Part shown: positions 63,385 through 64,000 of the stretch, in pieces
How the letters are laid out: each line of letters begins with the position of its first letter
Numbering within the stretch: the stretch's first letter is position 1
Assembly (NCBI GenBank): GCA_030603495.1
Contig: JAUVXR010000001.1
Coordinates: forward strand, 1 to 64,000
Reading direction: 5' to 3'
DNA: 64,000 nucleotides
DNA from: a bacterium
Lineage (GTDB): Bacteria; Armatimonadota; Zipacnadia; Zipacnadales; Zipacnadaceae
Notes under the pieces: generated by a model
The model's input: the letters and a program-made list of their open reading frames with translations, nothing else
Told to the model about the DNA's origin: nothing
Database searches by the model: none
Made by a program: the position numbers and the translations under genes

Positions 63385-64000
63385 GTGAGTGAGGTGAGTC
63401 AGGAGAGTAAGTTCGCGGTGACGCTGCCGCTGGTTAAGGCCTGGCAGGACGAGCAGGGGCAGATGTGGGTCGAAGGGGTGGCCTCCTCGACCAGCCTGGA
63501 CCGCCAGCGCGAGCGCATGACCAGAAAGGCCATCGCCAAGATGCAGCAGTACCAGGGCATTGATCTCTTGCCCAGCCATCAGGCCGGGCCCCTGGAGGAG
63601 TTAGGGACGGTCGAGCAGTGCTGGGCGGATAACGACAGCTTCCGGCTGAAGGCGCGATTGGATGAGAGCAGCCCGCAGGCTATGCGGCTGTTCAAGCGCC
63701 TGGCCGAGGGCCGCCAGTACAGCCTGAGCGTGGGCGGGCGTGTGACGGGGGCGTACTGGGACTTTGACCCGGAGGCCGGCGCGCGCATCCGGCATATTGA
63801 CGACGTCACGCTGGATCACGTGGCGGTATGCCGGCCGCAGCAGGCAGCCAATCCCGATACCTACCTGGCGGCGCTGGCCAAGGCAGCCGAGCTGGTCACA
63901 GAAGATAGCCCGCCGCAAGCTGCCGACGACAACGAGGACCTCATCCGCCGACTGGGGCAGACGGCGCTGGAGGCCTGCCGACGGCTGTGGCCCTTCGGCA
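63385..64000 (+). CDS. Prohead protease (partial, runs off the window)
   Basis: 205 codons visible from GTG, with AAGGAGGT 7 nt upstream. HK97-type S78 protease pattern: STSLDRQRERMTRKAIAKM, catalytic His in DLLPSHQAGPL and Ser in QYSLSVGGRV, then IDDVTLDHVAVCRP. It trims scaffold and capsid precursors during head maturation. No stop by 64000. The major capsid gene is expected beyond the edge. Confidence 0.85.
   Translation, partial: MSEVSQESKFAVTLPLVKAWQDEQGQMWVEGVASSTSLDRQRERMTRKAIAKMQQYQGIDLLPSHQAGPLEELGTVEQCWADNDSFRLKARLDESSPQAMRLFKRLAEGRQYSLSVGGRVTGAYWDFDPEAGARIRHIDDVTLDHVAVCRPQQAANPDTYLAALAKAAELVTEDSPPQAADDNEDLIRRLGQTALEACRRLWPFG

Overview
The window (about 55% GC) comes from a diderm bacterium of uncertain phylum. 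The best taxonomic anchor is a bacterial type A RNase P RNA (55836-56340, minus) with a P18 helix and its own -35/-10 promoter. Hybrid histidine kinases, a LytTR regulator, a chaperone plus a predicted outer-membrane barrel, and a tailed-phage head module fit the same reading. A 57-bp palindromic element coding GQASRLSICPTGGTPVVP, and a GGCACAGGC/GCCTGTGCC hairpin, resemble dispersed repeats I associate with Armatimonadota and PVC-type genomes. This is a hint from memory, not a placement.

Layout. (1) 0-0.93 kb: transposase debris. (2) 0.9-11.4 kb: a surface-fibre locus on the minus strand. It runs LytTR response regulator, major secreted subunit, second secreted subunit, chaperone-like protein, 972-aa usher-like barrel and two membrane hybrid kinases, the last without its phospho-accepting histidine. 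The locus lies between perfect 52-bp inverted repeats (877-928 and 11610-11661), each abutting a different broken transposase. (3) 12.1-21.5 kb: a tightly spaced minus-strand operon of about thirteen genes. It includes a VWA lipoprotein, a multi-pass membrane protein, two 98-aa proteins sharing a C-terminal N-x-F-x-Y-D tail, an E1/ThiF-like enzyme, zinc-ribbon and membrane proteins, a HerA-like ATPase-nuclease fusion and a terminal tyrosine recombinase. (4) 21.8-37.7 kb: a mosaic whose genes often follow archaeal-looking BRE/TATA boxes. It holds a TPR-winged-helix regulator, an archaeal-type integrase, a MoxR ATPase with a metallopeptidase-VWA protein, a second HerA-nuclease fusion, and about 1.9 kb of C-rich non-coding DNA with repeats.

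(5) 38.7-53.6 kb: an apparent defence or nucleotide-metabolism island on the minus strand. Module A is pyrF, pyrE, a nitrilase-fold protein, a phosphoribosyltransferase (PRTase) with a Cys pair, and a winged-helix protein. Module B is an Mrr-like nuclease-winged helix-PRTase fusion, a second divergent nitrilase-fold protein and an SMC/RecF-like ATPase with a zinc hook. The repeated nitrilase + PRTase + winged-helix combination is my leading candidate for an undescribed system. (6) 54.1-58.4 kb: a ParB-like HTH protein, a XerC/D recombinase, rnpB, a GHKL-ATPase/nuclease-like protein and a 47-aa gene. (7) 58.6-64 kb: a prophage head module on the plus strand (small and large terminase, portal, an inserted glycosyltransferase, prohead protease cut by the window end).

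Most genes within a module overlap by ATGA/GTGA/TAGTG junctions, so the modules probably act as single translationally coupled operons. No tRNA, rRNA or CRISPR array was seen.
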